Positions 49,510-57,451 of a stretch of DNA of 64,000 bases are shown here, one piece after another. The DNA comes from Burkholderiaceae bacterium (GTDB lineage Bacteria; Pseudomonadota; Gammaproteobacteria; Burkholderiales; Burkholderiaceae_C): contig JACKLJ010000001.1 in assembly GCA_024235955.1 (NCBI GenBank), forward strand, positions 310,001 through 374,000, given 5' to 3'. The notes beneath the pieces were generated by a model. The model was given only the letters and a program-made list of their open reading frames with translations, was not told the DNA's origin and searched no databases. The position numbers and the translations under genes are program-made. Each line of letters begins with the position of its first letter. The stretch's first letter is position 1.

Positions 49510-50151
49510 ATGGTTGCATCCATGGCCCATATCGGTCGCCGCGCCGCGCTGGCGCGGCTCTCGGGCATCACCGTGGCGGCGCTGGCCGCCGGCACGCTGG
49601 CGGGCTGCGACAAGCTCGGCCAGGTGATGGGCAAGCAGGAAGGCTTTCGCGGCATCGACATCACCGGCGCCGACTACGGCAAGGGCTTCAGCCTGCACGA
49701 CGCCAACGGCCAGCTGCGCACGCTGGCGGATTTCCGCGGCAAGGTGGTGCAGCTGTACTTCGGCTTCACCCAGTGCCCGGACGTCTGCCCCACGGCGCTC
49801 ACGCGCGCGGCCGAGGTCAAGCGCCTGCTGGGCAAGGACGGCGACCGCTTCCAGGTGGTGTTCATCACCGTGGATCCGGAGCGTGACACGCCCGAGCTGC
49901 TGCGCGAGTACATGGCGGCGTTCGACCCGGGCTTCGTCGCCCTGCGCCCCACGCCCGAAGAGCTGAAGCAAACCGCCGCCGAGTTCAAGGTCTATTACAA
50001 GGCCGTGCCCACGGGCAGCAGCTACACCATGGACCACTCGGCCCAGTCCTATCTCTTCGATCCCCAGGGCCGCCTGCGGCTGGTGCTGCGCCACGAGCAG
50101 ACCGCGCAGGACTACGCGCACGATGTGCAGATGCTGCTCAAGCAGTCGTAG
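49510..50151 (+). CDS. Sco1/SenC-family copper chaperone
   Basis: A 213-residue thioredoxin-fold protein anchored or lipidated through an N-terminal segment ending LAGC. The Cu-binding CxxxC is in FTQCPDVCPT and the third ligand His in YTMDHSAQSYLFD. Sco proteins help insert copper into the CuA site of cytochrome c oxidase subunit II or maintain its thiols. It is followed by PCuAC 48 bp downstream, the usual partner, so the pair probably serves oxidase assembly. Confidence 0.94.
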   Translation: MVASMAHIGRRAALARLSGITVAALAAGTLAGCDKLGQVMGKQEGFRGIDITGADYGKGFSLHDANGQLRTLADFRGKVVQLYFGFTQCPDVCPTALTRAAEVKRLLGKDGDRFQVVFITVDPERDTPELLREYMAAFDPGFVALRPTPEELKQTAAEFKVYYKAVPTGSSYTMDHSAQSYLFDPQGRLRLVLRHEQTAQDYAHDVQMLLKQS

Positions 50152-50199
50152 CCCGCGTCCCGCAGGGGTTTCTTGCCCACCATTTCCGGAGTATTTCCC

Positions 50200-50682
50200 A
50201 TGAAACGCAATCTGCTGGCGCTGGCCGCCTTCACCCTGACCGCCGCTGCCGCGCACGCGCAGGTCACCATCACCGAGCCCTGGGTGCGCGGCACCGTGGC
50301 CGCGCAGAAGGCCACCGGCGCCTTCATGACCATCAAGGCCGACGAGGACGTGCGCCTGGTCTCCGGCACTTCGCCGGTGGCCGGCGTGGTCGAGATCCAC
50401 GAAATGGCCATGGACAACAACGTGATGCGGATGCGCCAACTCAAGGACGGCCTGCCCATCGCCAAGGGCGCCCAAGCCGAGCTCAAGCCCGGCGGCTACC
50501 ACGTGATGCTGATGGCGCTCAAGCAGCCGCTGGCGGCCGGCGAGCAGGTGCCGCTCACGCTCACCTTCGAAGGCCCGGACAAGAAGACCTTCACGCGCGA
50601 GGTCAAGGCGCCCGTGCGCGCCCTGGGCGCCGCGCCCACGGGCGGCATGGGTGGCGGGATGCCGATGCAGCACAAGCACTGA
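50200..50682 (+). CDS. PCuA(C)-type periplasmic copper chaperone
   Basis: A 160-residue periplasmic protein with signal peptide ending AAHAQ. The canonical H(M)x10Mx21HxM copper site is seen as VEIHEMAMDNNVMRMR and later GGYHVMLM. A Met/His-rich tail GGMGGGMPMQHKH could bind extra copper. It passes Cu(I) to Sco and cytochrome oxidase. The start at 50200 was chosen because the nine upstream residues are not part of a signal peptide. A structured 3' element begins a few bases after the stop. Confidence 0.93.
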   Translation: MKRNLLALAAFTLTAAAAHAQVTITEPWVRGTVAAQKATGAFMTIKADEDVRLVSGTSPVAGVVEIHEMAMDNNVMRMRQLKDGLPIAKGAQAELKPGGYHVMLMALKQPLAAGEQVPLTLTFEGPDKKTFTREVKAPVRALGAAPTGGMGGGMPMQHKH

Positions 50683-50686
50683 GGCA

Positions 50687-50806
50687 TCCCCTGAGTCGCT
50701 GACGCGCCTTCCCATCTCTCTTGGGGGATGGGGGCAACGCCAGTGCCCGGTGCAAGCCCGGGCACGGCGTTGGCTGGCGCGGCCTGCTCCGCGGCTTCCT
50801 GGGGGA
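50687..50806 (+). repeat. Structured 3'-UTR-type element, copy C
   Basis: Begins four bases after the PCuAC stop with CCCCTGAGTCGC. It has the CCCGG-TGCAAG-CCCGGG hairpin within AACGCC/GGCGTT and ends TCCTGGGGGA. Confidence 0.75.
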
Positions 50807-50848
50807 CCCCATCGGTCGCGCCGCATGCTCTGAACTGAACCTGAACGC

Positions 50849-51277
50849 ATGACGTTCTACCGCGTCCGCCGTCGCTGGTTGATCTGGCTCACCTTCTGGG
50901 TGATGGGCCTGGCTGCGCTCGCGCCGACCGTGTCGCGCGCCCTGGCGGCCAGCCTGAGCGGCGGCGAGGGCTGGGTGGAAGTCTGCACACCCAGCGGCGT
51001 GCGCTGGGTCCGAGTGGCGGCCGATGCTTCGGGCGCTGAGGCGGGCCAGCCGGCATCCGACACAAGTTCGCCCGACGGCATCTTCCTCGACCATTGCCCG
51101 CTGTGCGTGCTGATGGGCGACCGCCTGGCGCCAGCCAGCGCGGAGTTCGCCTGGGCAGGTTCCACCGGCAGCCTGCCCGAGCCGGCGGTCGCGCCGGCCC
51201 CCGATATCCCGCCAAGCTGGTCGCTGGCCGCGCCGCCGCGCGGCCCGCCACGGTTCACCGCTTCTTCCTTCGCCTGA
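50849..51277 (+). CDS. DUF2946 protein, second copy
   Basis: A 142-residue protein with one N-terminal hydrophobic helix LTFWVMGLAALAPTV and the DUF2946 marks VEVCTPSGVRWV and DHCPLC. It is a paralogue of the gene at 49075 and closes the Sco/PCuAC cluster from the other side. It is probably periplasmic and anchored by the helix. A copper-related role is inferred from position and the His/Cys motif only. Confidence 0.8.
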   Translation: MTFYRVRRRWLIWLTFWVMGLAALAPTVSRALAASLSGGEGWVEVCTPSGVRWVRVAADASGAEAGQPASDTSSPDGIFLDHCPLCVLMGDRLAPASAEFAWAGSTGSLPEPAVAPAPDIPPSWSLAAPPRGPPRFTASSFA

Positions 51278-51383
51278 CCGCCGACCGCGCGCCCGACGCC
51301 GCGGCGGCGTCCGGCTATCGCGTGGATCGAAAGGCTCGGGCCGCGTGGCAACTGCCGTGCGCCGAGCGAAGGAGCTTGTGAAC

Positions 51384-52031
51384 ATGAACGGGATTTCTCT
51401 TGCGGCTGAAGGTCCGGCCGCGCGCGCTGCTGCGCGCATATTGCCGGGCAACGCTGCCGCCGCCGGGCGCGCGGGGCTCGCCCGCCGCTGGGGCATCGCC
51501 CTGGCGGCTGGCCAGACGCTGCTGCACCACGGCCAGCGTGGCCCGCTGTGGCGCGTGGCCGAAGGTTGGCTGGTGCTGCTGCGGCCCGACGAGCCGGAGG
51601 CCCGGCCCATCCAGCTGGCCGGCCCGGGTGATCTGGTGGGCGTGGCCTCGCTCGTGGACGCGTCGTATGGCGAAAGCGCCGTGGCGCTGACGCCGGTGCG
51701 CGCCGACCCGGCCCTGTGGCTGGCCGTGGCCGAGCAGCACGCGCTGGCGCGCATCGCGCTGCGCCAGCAGCAGCGCCAGGCGTTCGAGATGAGCCTCGTG
51801 CGCAGCGGCACCGTGCGGGAGCGGCTGCGCCATCTGCTCGCGCTGCTGGTGCCGCCCGGCGGGGTGCTGGCGCGGCAGGCGCTGCCTTCGCTCAAGGTGC
51901 TGGCGCAGATCGTCGATTCCGCACCGGAGACCGTGTGCCGCGAACTCGGCCACCTGTTCGGTGGTGACGTACCCAGGCCGCGCCGGGCCAGGGCGACCCG
52001 TGCCGCCCCGCTGGCAGCTCCTGCGGCATAG
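51384..52031 (+). CDS. Crp/Fnr-like transcription regulator
   Basis: A 215-residue protein starting at 51384, with AAGGAG 9 bases upstream. The first ~120 residues form a cyclic-nucleotide-binding-like barrel (LLHHGQRGPLWRVAEGWLVLLR). The C-terminal helix-turn-helix has LKVLAQIVDSAPETVCRELGHL. No Fnr-type cysteine cluster is seen, so it probably does not sense oxygen by an Fe-S cluster. The effector is unknown. Its position suggests it may control the adjacent copper genes, but this is inference. Confidence 0.82.
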   Translation: MNGISLAAEGPAARAAARILPGNAAAAGRAGLARRWGIALAAGQTLLHHGQRGPLWRVAEGWLVLLRPDEPEARPIQLAGPGDLVGVASLVDASYGESAVALTPVRADPALWLAVAEQHALARIALRQQQRQAFEMSLVRSGTVRERLRHLLALLVPPGGVLARQALPSLKVLAQIVDSAPETVCRELGHLFGGDVPRPRRARATRAAPLAAPAA

Positions 52032-52123
52032 CGCCCATTGCAGCCCATGGTTTTTGCGCTAAGCTGGCGCGAGCCTGCGGCGCGCACGGCGTGGCCGCGG
52101 CGGAACCACGAAAGGTGTGTGCC

Positions 52124-53158
52124 ATGTCCGATTCCAGCGCCTTCGATTTCGGCAAGTTCGTGCCCGGCTTCGATTTCCTGCAACAGCTGGCGCAGGCCGG
52201 CACCGGCAGCGCCCGCGCCGGTGCCACGCCGCTGCCTGGCCTGGGCGGCTGGGTGGCACCCACGGTGAGCGTGGACGAGCTGGACAAGCGCATCCAGGAG
52301 CTGAAGGCCGTGCTGTTCTGGCTGGAGCAGAACAGCACCGCCGTCAAGGCCACCATCCAGGCGCTGGAGGTGCAGAAGATGACGCTGGCTGCGCTGGCTG
52401 GCATGAACCTCAGCATGGCGGAGGTCGCCAAGGCCTTCACCATTCCCACGCCGGCACCGGCCCCAGCGCCGGCCGCCAGCCCGCAGGCCAGAGCGGATGG
52501 GCCGTCGCCCTGGCCTTACACGGCGCAGGCCGAGGCGTCGCCAGAGCCCGCTGAACCCGAGGCCGTGCCCGACGAGCCAACGGCTGCCGAGGCTGCTCCG
52601 GATGCCCCTGAAACTGAAGCTGCCGACGCCCATCCTGCAAGGGCCAAAGCCGCATCCGGCTCCAGAAAGCGTGCTTCCTCCAATGCCGGTGGCGGCGCGG
52701 CGGCGGCGGGTCTGGCCGACCCGCTGCAGTGGTGGGGTGCGCTGACGCAGCAGTTCCAGCAGATCGCCTCCAGCGCCATGCGCGAGGCCGCGCGTGCCGT
52801 GCCGCCCGCAGGCTCCGCCGCAGTGGGCGCGCCGGCAGATGCCTCCGGCGCCGCTTCGGGGGCCGATGGCGCGGCGGCCGCTGCACCTGCTGCACGCAAG
52901 AAAGCCAAGGCGCCGGCCGCAGGCAAGTCGGCGGCCCGCAAGAAGCACGCTGCCAAGAAGGTGGCTGCCAAGAAGGTCGCCGCGAAGAAGTCAGGCACCG
53001 CCAAGCCTGCGGCCAGGAAGGCTGCCGCCGGCAAGGCCAAGCCCAAGGCCCCGGCGGCGGCCAGGAAGACCGCCGCCCGTCGGCCCGCGCGCAAGCAGGC
53101 GGCACCCGCCAGTCTGCTGGGCTGGCCGCTGCCGCCGCCGTTCAAGATGCCCGGGTGA
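52124..53158 (+). CDS. phaM: PhaM-like PHA granule protein with histone-like tail
   Basis: A 344-residue protein. The first ~115 residues (FGKFVPGFDFLQQL, then VDELDKRIQELKAVLFWLEQN and a coiled-coil helix) match the PhaM family, which activates PHA synthase and links granules to DNA in Ralstonia. A long Ala/Pro/Glu linker follows, part of which (52600-52660) derives from the dispersed repeat. A second conserved patch is QWWGALTQQFQQIASSAM. The C-terminal ~100 residues are Lys/Ala/Pro-rich with AAKKVAAKK repeats like histone H1, suited to DNA binding. Confidence 0.85.
   Translation: MSDSSAFDFGKFVPGFDFLQQLAQAGTGSARAGATPLPGLGGWVAPTVSVDELDKRIQELKAVLFWLEQNSTAVKATIQALEVQKMTLAALAGMNLSMAEVAKAFTIPTPAPAPAPAASPQARADGPSPWPYTAQAEASPEPAEPEAVPDEPTAAEAAPDAPETEAADAHPARAKAASGSRKRASSNAGGGAAAAGLADPLQWWGALTQQFQQIASSAMREAARAVPPAGSAAVGAPADASGAASGADGAAAAAPAARKKAKAPAAGKSAARKKHAAKKVAAKKVAAKKSGTAKPAARKAAAGKAKPKAPAAARKTAARRPARKQAAPASLLGWPLPPPFKMPG
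52600..52660 (+). repeat. Dispersed repeat copy inside phaM
   Basis: GAAGCTGCCGACGCCCATCC, then TGCAAGGGCCAAAGCCGCAT, a diverged but recognisable copy in the low-complexity linker. Confidence 0.5.
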
Positions 53159-53179
53159 GCCCGGCCGCCGGCTTGCCGC

Positions 53180-53196
53180 GGCGCCCCTTTGGCGCC
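53180..53196 (+). terminator. GGCGCC hairpin after phaM
   Basis: GGCGCC arms with a 5-nt loop 22 bp past the phaM stop. No U-tract, so termination is uncertain. Confidence 0.35.
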
Positions 53197-53253
53197 GGGC
53201 GAGGGGCTCTTCCGCGGCGTGCACGGAATGGGCGCAGCAGGTAGAGTGGACCC

Positions 53254-54528
53254 ATGAAACTGTTCCCCTACGGCCACGCCACCCATCCGCAATGGCGCAT
53301 GGCCGCCGGGCTGGTGCTGGCGCAGCTGCGTTCGCAGATGGCGCTGCCGGACCACGCTGCAGCGCCCACGCTCGGCCTGCTCTACATCACCGACCACTAC
53401 GCCGGCGAGGCGCGCGAGATCCTCGATCACCTGAGCGCCGAGCTGCCCGCCGTGCCCGACTGGGCCGGCACCGTGGGCGTGGGTGTGTGCGCCACCAACG
53501 CCGAGTACATCGACGAGCCAGCCATGGCCGTGATGCTGTGCGAACTGCCGGCAAGCCAGTATCGGGTGTTCTCCGGCGTGGCGCCGCTGGCGGCGGGGCT
53601 GGGCTTCGCGCCGCACACGGCGCTGGTGCATGCCGACGCCGGCACGCCCGACGTGGCGGAGCTGATCGCCGAGATGGCCGGCCGCACCACCAGCGGCTAC
53701 CTGTTCGGCGGGCTGGCTTCCAGCCGCTCGCAGGTGCTGCAGTTCGCCACCTCCGGCAACGGCAACGTGCCGGGCCACGGTGCGGCGGGCGGCGTGTATT
53801 CGGGCGGGCTGTCGGGCGTGGCCTTCGGGCCCGAGGTGCGGCTGATCTCGCGCGTCACGCAGGGCTGCCTGCCGGTGGCGCCGGAGCGCCGGGTCACCGC
53901 GGCCGAGCGCAACGTGCTGCTGCAGCTGGATGGCGAGCCGGCGCTCGACGTCATGCTGGCCGATCTGGGCGTGAGCCTTGACCAGCCGCGCGAGGCGCTG
54001 GATGCCGTGCGCCAGACGCTGGTCGGCCTTTCCAGCCCCGGCGAGGAAGGCGTGGGCCGCGCCGGCAACTTTGGCGCCGACGTGATCGTGCGCCACATCA
54101 TCGGTGTCGATCCGGCGCGGCGCGGCGTGGCCATCGCCGAGCAGCCGGAGCCCGGCCAGCGCGCCGCCTTCTGCCGGCGCGACGTGCAGGCCGCGCGCGC
54201 CGACCTGATGCGCATCTGCGCCGAGATCCGCGAGGAACTCGAGCCCGAGGAAGTCACCGAAACCACCGCTGCCGCGCTGGCGGCGGGGCACGAAAGCTCG
54301 GCGCCGCACCCAGCGCGGCGCATCGCCGGCGCGGTGTACGTCAGTTGCGCCGGCCGCGGCGGCCCGCACTTCGGCCACCCCAACGCGGAACTGCAGATCG
54401 TGCGCCATGCGCTGGGGGACGTGCCGCTGATCGGCTTCTTCGCCGGCGGCGAGATCGCGCGCCACCACCTCTACGGCTACACCGGCGTGCTGACGGTGTT
54501 CACGGACGAGGATGACGGCGAGGCATGA
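53254..54528 (+). CDS. FIST-domain sensory protein
   Basis: A 424-residue soluble protein made of a FIST_N domain (about residues 30-220, including TLGLLYITDHYAGEAREIL) and a FIST_C domain (about 230-400). GFFAGGEIARHHLYGYTGVLTVF at the C-terminal end is the most conserved part. FIST domains are predicted to bind small ligands such as amino acids. Here no kinase or methyl-accepting domain is attached, so it is a stand-alone sensor or binding protein. Confidence 0.88.
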   Translation: MKLFPYGHATHPQWRMAAGLVLAQLRSQMALPDHAAAPTLGLLYITDHYAGEAREILDHLSAELPAVPDWAGTVGVGVCATNAEYIDEPAMAVMLCELPASQYRVFSGVAPLAAGLGFAPHTALVHADAGTPDVAELIAEMAGRTTSGYLFGGLASSRSQVLQFATSGNGNVPGHGAAGGVYSGGLSGVAFGPEVRLISRVTQGCLPVAPERRVTAAERNVLLQLDGEPALDVMLADLGVSLDQPREALDAVRQTLVGLSSPGEEGVGRAGNFGADVIVRHIIGVDPARRGVAIAEQPEPGQRAAFCRRDVQAARADLMRICAEIREELEPEEVTETTAAALAAGHESSAPHPARRIAGAVYVSCAGRGGPHFGHPNAELQIVRHALGDVPLIGFFAGGEIARHHLYGYTGVLTVFTDEDDGEA

Positions 54529-54556
54529 AGCGTTCGACGGCGTGAACCTGCAAGGA

Positions 54557-54618
54557 AAAACGGACGCCTGGCCTCAAGGGACAGGCGCAGGCAGCTATCT
54601 TAATCAGAGCGGTTGGCT
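54557..54618 (-). repeat. Dispersed repeat copy between the FIST and GFA genes
   Basis: CGCCTGGCCTCAAGGGACAG then GCGCAGGCAGCTAT on the minus strand. Confidence 0.75.
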
Positions 54619-54668
54619 ATTTCCCCAGAGCAAGGTGAACTGCCGCAACTCCCGAAAAGAGGATCGTC

Positions 54669-55094
54669 ATGACGGAACGAAGTGGAGGCTGCCTTTGCGG
54701 CCAGGTGCGCTACCGGATCACGGCCGAGCCGGCCGCGTCGCGGATCTGCTGGTGCCGCGACTGTCAGCGCATCGCCGGCAACGGCACCGTGAATGTGATG
54801 TTTGCTTCGGACGCCATCGAGGTCAGCGGCACGGTGGCCGCGCACACCCGCCGGGCCGACAGCGGCAACGAGGTGACCCGCCGCTTCTGCCCGGCCTGCG
54901 GCACCCACCTGTTCGCCGACAGTACCGGCCGCCCCGGCCTGACGGTGGTGCGCGTGGGCACGCTGGACGATCCGTCGTCGGTGCGCCCATCGGCCAACAT
55001 CTGGAGCGCCGGCGCGCCGGCCTGGGCCTGCCTGGACGATGCGCTGGAGCGCTTCGAGAGGCAGCCGGGGCCGGCGCCGGCCGCCCGGTCCTGA
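54669..55094 (+). CDS. GFA-family zinc protein
   Basis: A 141-residue protein of the glutathione-dependent formaldehyde-activating (CENP-V/GFA) family. Zinc-ligand cysteines are arranged as GGCLCG, CWCRDCQ and FCPACGTHLF, complete for the two-zinc fold. Family members are named for a formaldehyde-glutathione reaction in Paracoccus, but most have unknown substrates. An AGAGGA ribosome-binding site precedes ATG 54669. Confidence 0.9.
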   Translation: MTERSGGCLCGQVRYRITAEPAASRICWCRDCQRIAGNGTVNVMFASDAIEVSGTVAAHTRRADSGNEVTRRFCPACGTHLFADSTGRPGLTVVRVGTLDDPSSVRPSANIWSAGAPAWACLDDALERFERQPGPAPAARS

Positions 55095-55125
55095 CCCCGC
55101 GATTGCCCCCCGCCCAGCCCATCCG

Positions 55126-55518
55126 ATGACCCAGCCGATGAACAGCCCTTTCCCGACGCCAGCAGCCCCGGTGGTCGGTGCCGCCCAGCCTGCCAACAAC
55201 TCCGGCGGCGGCAAGTCGGCCGAGCCGCCGCCCGGCGTCAAAGGCTGGTCCTGGGGCGCATTCCTGTGGAACTGGATCTGGGCCATCGGCAACCAGACCT
55301 GGATCGGCCTGCTGGCACTGGTTCCGCTGATCGGCTTGTTCGTCGCCATTTACCTGGGCATCCGCGGGCGCGAGCTGGCCTGGCAGAACCGGCGCTGGGA
55401 CAGCGTGGAGCACTTCCAGCGTGTGCAGCGCGCCTGGTCGATGTGGGGACTGATCGTTCTTGCGGTCGCGGTGCTGTTCGCCGTGGCGCAGGTGGCGCTG
55501 CAGTTGAACCGCGTCTAG
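55126..55518 (+). CDS. Small two-helix membrane protein
   Basis: A 130-residue protein. A proline-rich cytoplasmic N-terminus (about 40 residues) leads into WSWGAFLWNWIWAIGNQTW and two membrane helices (LLALVPLIGLFVAIYLGI and GLIVLAVAVLFAVAQV), separated by a charged loop GRELAWQNRRWDSVEHF. Similar short proteins occur widely without known function; some are misnamed ribonuclease G in databases, as I recall. Start at 55126 begins the conserved part. Confidence 0.72.
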   Translation: MTQPMNSPFPTPAAPVVGAAQPANNSGGGKSAEPPPGVKGWSWGAFLWNWIWAIGNQTWIGLLALVPLIGLFVAIYLGIRGRELAWQNRRWDSVEHFQRVQRAWSMWGLIVLAVAVLFAVAQVALQLNRV

Positions 55519-55609
55519 CGCCCAAGCCGGCGTTCCGCGACCGGCAACCCTGGCTGCGCGGCGACCACGGCCGACGCGCGCGTGGATGCGGCGCCTGCCG
55601 CGCATCAGC

Positions 55610-56107
55610 TCATGCGCGGAGCTTGTGCATGGGTGCGCGTGCGTGGGGCTCGAGGTCGTCGCAAAGGCGGCCCAGCAAGGCCAGCAACTGCGCCTGTTCC
55701 CGCGGCTTGAGCGGCGCCATCAACTCCGCGTAGGCCTGGCTGGCGCCCGGTGCACTTCTGGCCAGCAGGCTGGTGCCGCTCTTGGTCAGCCGCATTGTCA
55801 TGCGCCGCCGGTCGTTCGCATCCGGCAACCGGCTGAGCAGCCCACGGGCCTCCAGGCCCCGCACGATGTGGAGGGTGGTCACCTTGTCGAAGCCGAGCGC
55901 CTTGGCGAGCGTGGCCTGATCGATGCCCTGCGCGTGCGACAGCACGGTCAGCACGCCGTATTGGGGCGGGGTCAGGTTGAGTGCGCCACAGTGCAGGTCG
56001 AACAGGGCCACCGACAGCTGATGCGCCCGCCGCAACAGGAAGCCGGGGCGCTGGTAGAGCATGTCCAGCGAGGATTCGGATGCGGCAGGGGGCTTCAGGG
56101 TATTCAC
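55610..56107 (-). CDS. MarR-family transcription regulator
   Basis: A 165-residue winged-helix dimer. The start is probably GTG at 56107; longer frames run into the divergent gene. MarR features are LTPPQYGVLTVLSHAQGI, the recognition helix DKVTTLHIVRGLEARGL and the wing DANDRRRMTMRLTKSG. It is divergent from an FAD monooxygenase with a TGGTT-N8-AACCA operator candidate between them. It probably represses the monooxygenase-Bug genes until an aromatic acid or similar ligand binds. Confidence 0.88.
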   Translation of the reverse strand: MNTLKPPAASESSLDMLYQRPGFLLRRAHQLSVALFDLHCGALNLTPPQYGVLTVLSHAQGIDQATLAKALGFDKVTTLHIVRGLEARGLLSRLPDANDRRRMTMRLTKSGTSLLARSAPGASQAYAELMAPLKPREQAQLLALLGRLCDDLEPHARAPMHKLRA

Positions 56108-56146
56108 GGATGCGGGTTGACTTTCATCAAGACTACCATGGGCATA

Positions 56147-56164
56147 TGGTTTGCATACTAACCA
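56147..56164. promoter_or_regulatory. TGGTT-N8-AACCA inverted repeat, candidate MarR operator
   Basis: An 18-bp palindrome centred in the MarR-monooxygenase divergent interval, 20 bp before the monooxygenase start. Its length and spacing suit a MarR dimer. Confidence 0.5.
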
Positions 56165-56183
56165 AATTGCGGGTGGTCTGACC

Positions 56184-57359
56184 GTGGAGATTGCGATCGT
56201 GGGCGCCGGCATTGGCGGCCTGGTGGCGGCGGCCAGCCTGGTGCGGCGCGGGCATCGGGTGCGTGTGTACGAGCAGGCGCTGGAGCTGGGCGAGGTGGGT
56301 GCCGCCGTGCAGATGAGCGCCAACGCCGTGAAGGTGCTGTACGCGCTGGGGCTTCGGCCGGCGCTGGAGGCTTTCGGGGTCAAGCCGCTGGCGTTCGAGT
56401 TCCGCCGGTTCGACGACGGGGAGCTGCTGCACACGATTCCGCTCGGCGCGGCGCATGAGGAAAGGCACGGGCATCCGTATTACCAGGTCCACCGGGTCGA
56501 TCTGCACGCCGCGCTGCTGCAGGCGCTGCAGGCGCTCGATCCCGAGGCGCTGCAACTGGGCAAGCGCGCAGTGGGTCTGGCCGAGACACCGGAGCACGTG
56601 CAGGTCCGGTTCGCCGACGGTACCGAGGTCAGCACACCGCTGCTGATCGGCGCCGACGGCATCAAGTCCGTCGTTCGCCAGCATGTGGTCGATGCCGCGC
56701 CGCCCGTGTTCACCGGCCAGGTAGCCTGGCGTCTGAGCATCCCGACCGAGCGTATTCCGGAGGGCTTGCGGCCGCCCCTGGCCTCCACCATCTGGTGCGG
56801 CCCCCGGAACCACGCGGTGATGTACTACATGCGCGCCGGCACCCTGCTGAACTTCGTCGGCTGCGTCGAGCGCCCCTGGGAGGACGAGTCCTGGACGGCC
56901 CGGCAACCGTGGAGCGAGCTGGATCAGGACTACGCCGGCTGGCACCCCATGGTGCGTGCGGCCATCGAACACGTGGACCGCGACCAGTGCTACCGCTGGG
57001 CCCTGAACAACCGCGAACCGGTCATGACGTGGAGCACGCCGCGCGTGACCCTGCTGGGCGACGCCGTGCATCCCACGCTGCCCTACATGGCCCAGGGGGC
57101 TGCGATGGCGATCGAGGACGCGGCGGTGCTGGCGCGGGCGCTGGAGCTGGACCAGCCCCTGGCCCGGCAACTGCGCAGCTACGAACAGCACCGCGCGCCG
57201 CGGACGGCGCGCGTGGTGCGCGAATCCACCGAGATGGCCGACCTGTACCACATCGCCGACGCGGACGAGATGCGCCAGGCCTTCCACGACCGGAACATTG
57301 CGCGCTCGCGCAACGAATGGCTCTATCCCTACGACCCCTTGAACGTACCGCTGAACTAG
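56184..57359 (+). CDS. FAD-dependent monooxygenase (hydroxybenzoate/salicylate type)
   Basis: A 391-residue class A flavoprotein hydroxylase. Motifs are the N-terminal GAGIGGLVAAASLVRRG Rossmann fingerprint, the DGIKSVVR (DG) motif, and GDAVHPTLPYMAQGAAMAIEDA (GD motif). Overall resemblance is to 3-hydroxybenzoate 6-hydroxylase and salicylate hydroxylase. The GTG at 56184 gives the standard N-terminus. Regulation by the divergent MarR protein and a Bug-type uptake protein 92 bp downstream suggest a small inducible aromatic-acid catabolic unit. The substrate is inferred. Confidence 0.87.
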   Translation: MEIAIVGAGIGGLVAAASLVRRGHRVRVYEQALELGEVGAAVQMSANAVKVLYALGLRPALEAFGVKPLAFEFRRFDDGELLHTIPLGAAHEERHGHPYYQVHRVDLHAALLQALQALDPEALQLGKRAVGLAETPEHVQVRFADGTEVSTPLLIGADGIKSVVRQHVVDAAPPVFTGQVAWRLSIPTERIPEGLRPPLASTIWCGPRNHAVMYYMRAGTLLNFVGCVERPWEDESWTARQPWSELDQDYAGWHPMVRAAIEHVDRDQCYRWALNNREPVMTWSTPRVTLLGDAVHPTLPYMAQGAAMAIEDAAVLARALELDQPLARQLRSYEQHRAPRTARVVRESTEMADLYHIADADEMRQAFHDRNIARSRNEWLYPYDPLNVPLN

Positions 57360-57451
57360 CGGCGTGCACCCGCGCCGCGCAAACCATCCACTTCCCGCAC
57401 CGCGCGTGCGACAGGCCCGCGAGGCCCCTGACCTCTGAAAGGACAACCGCA

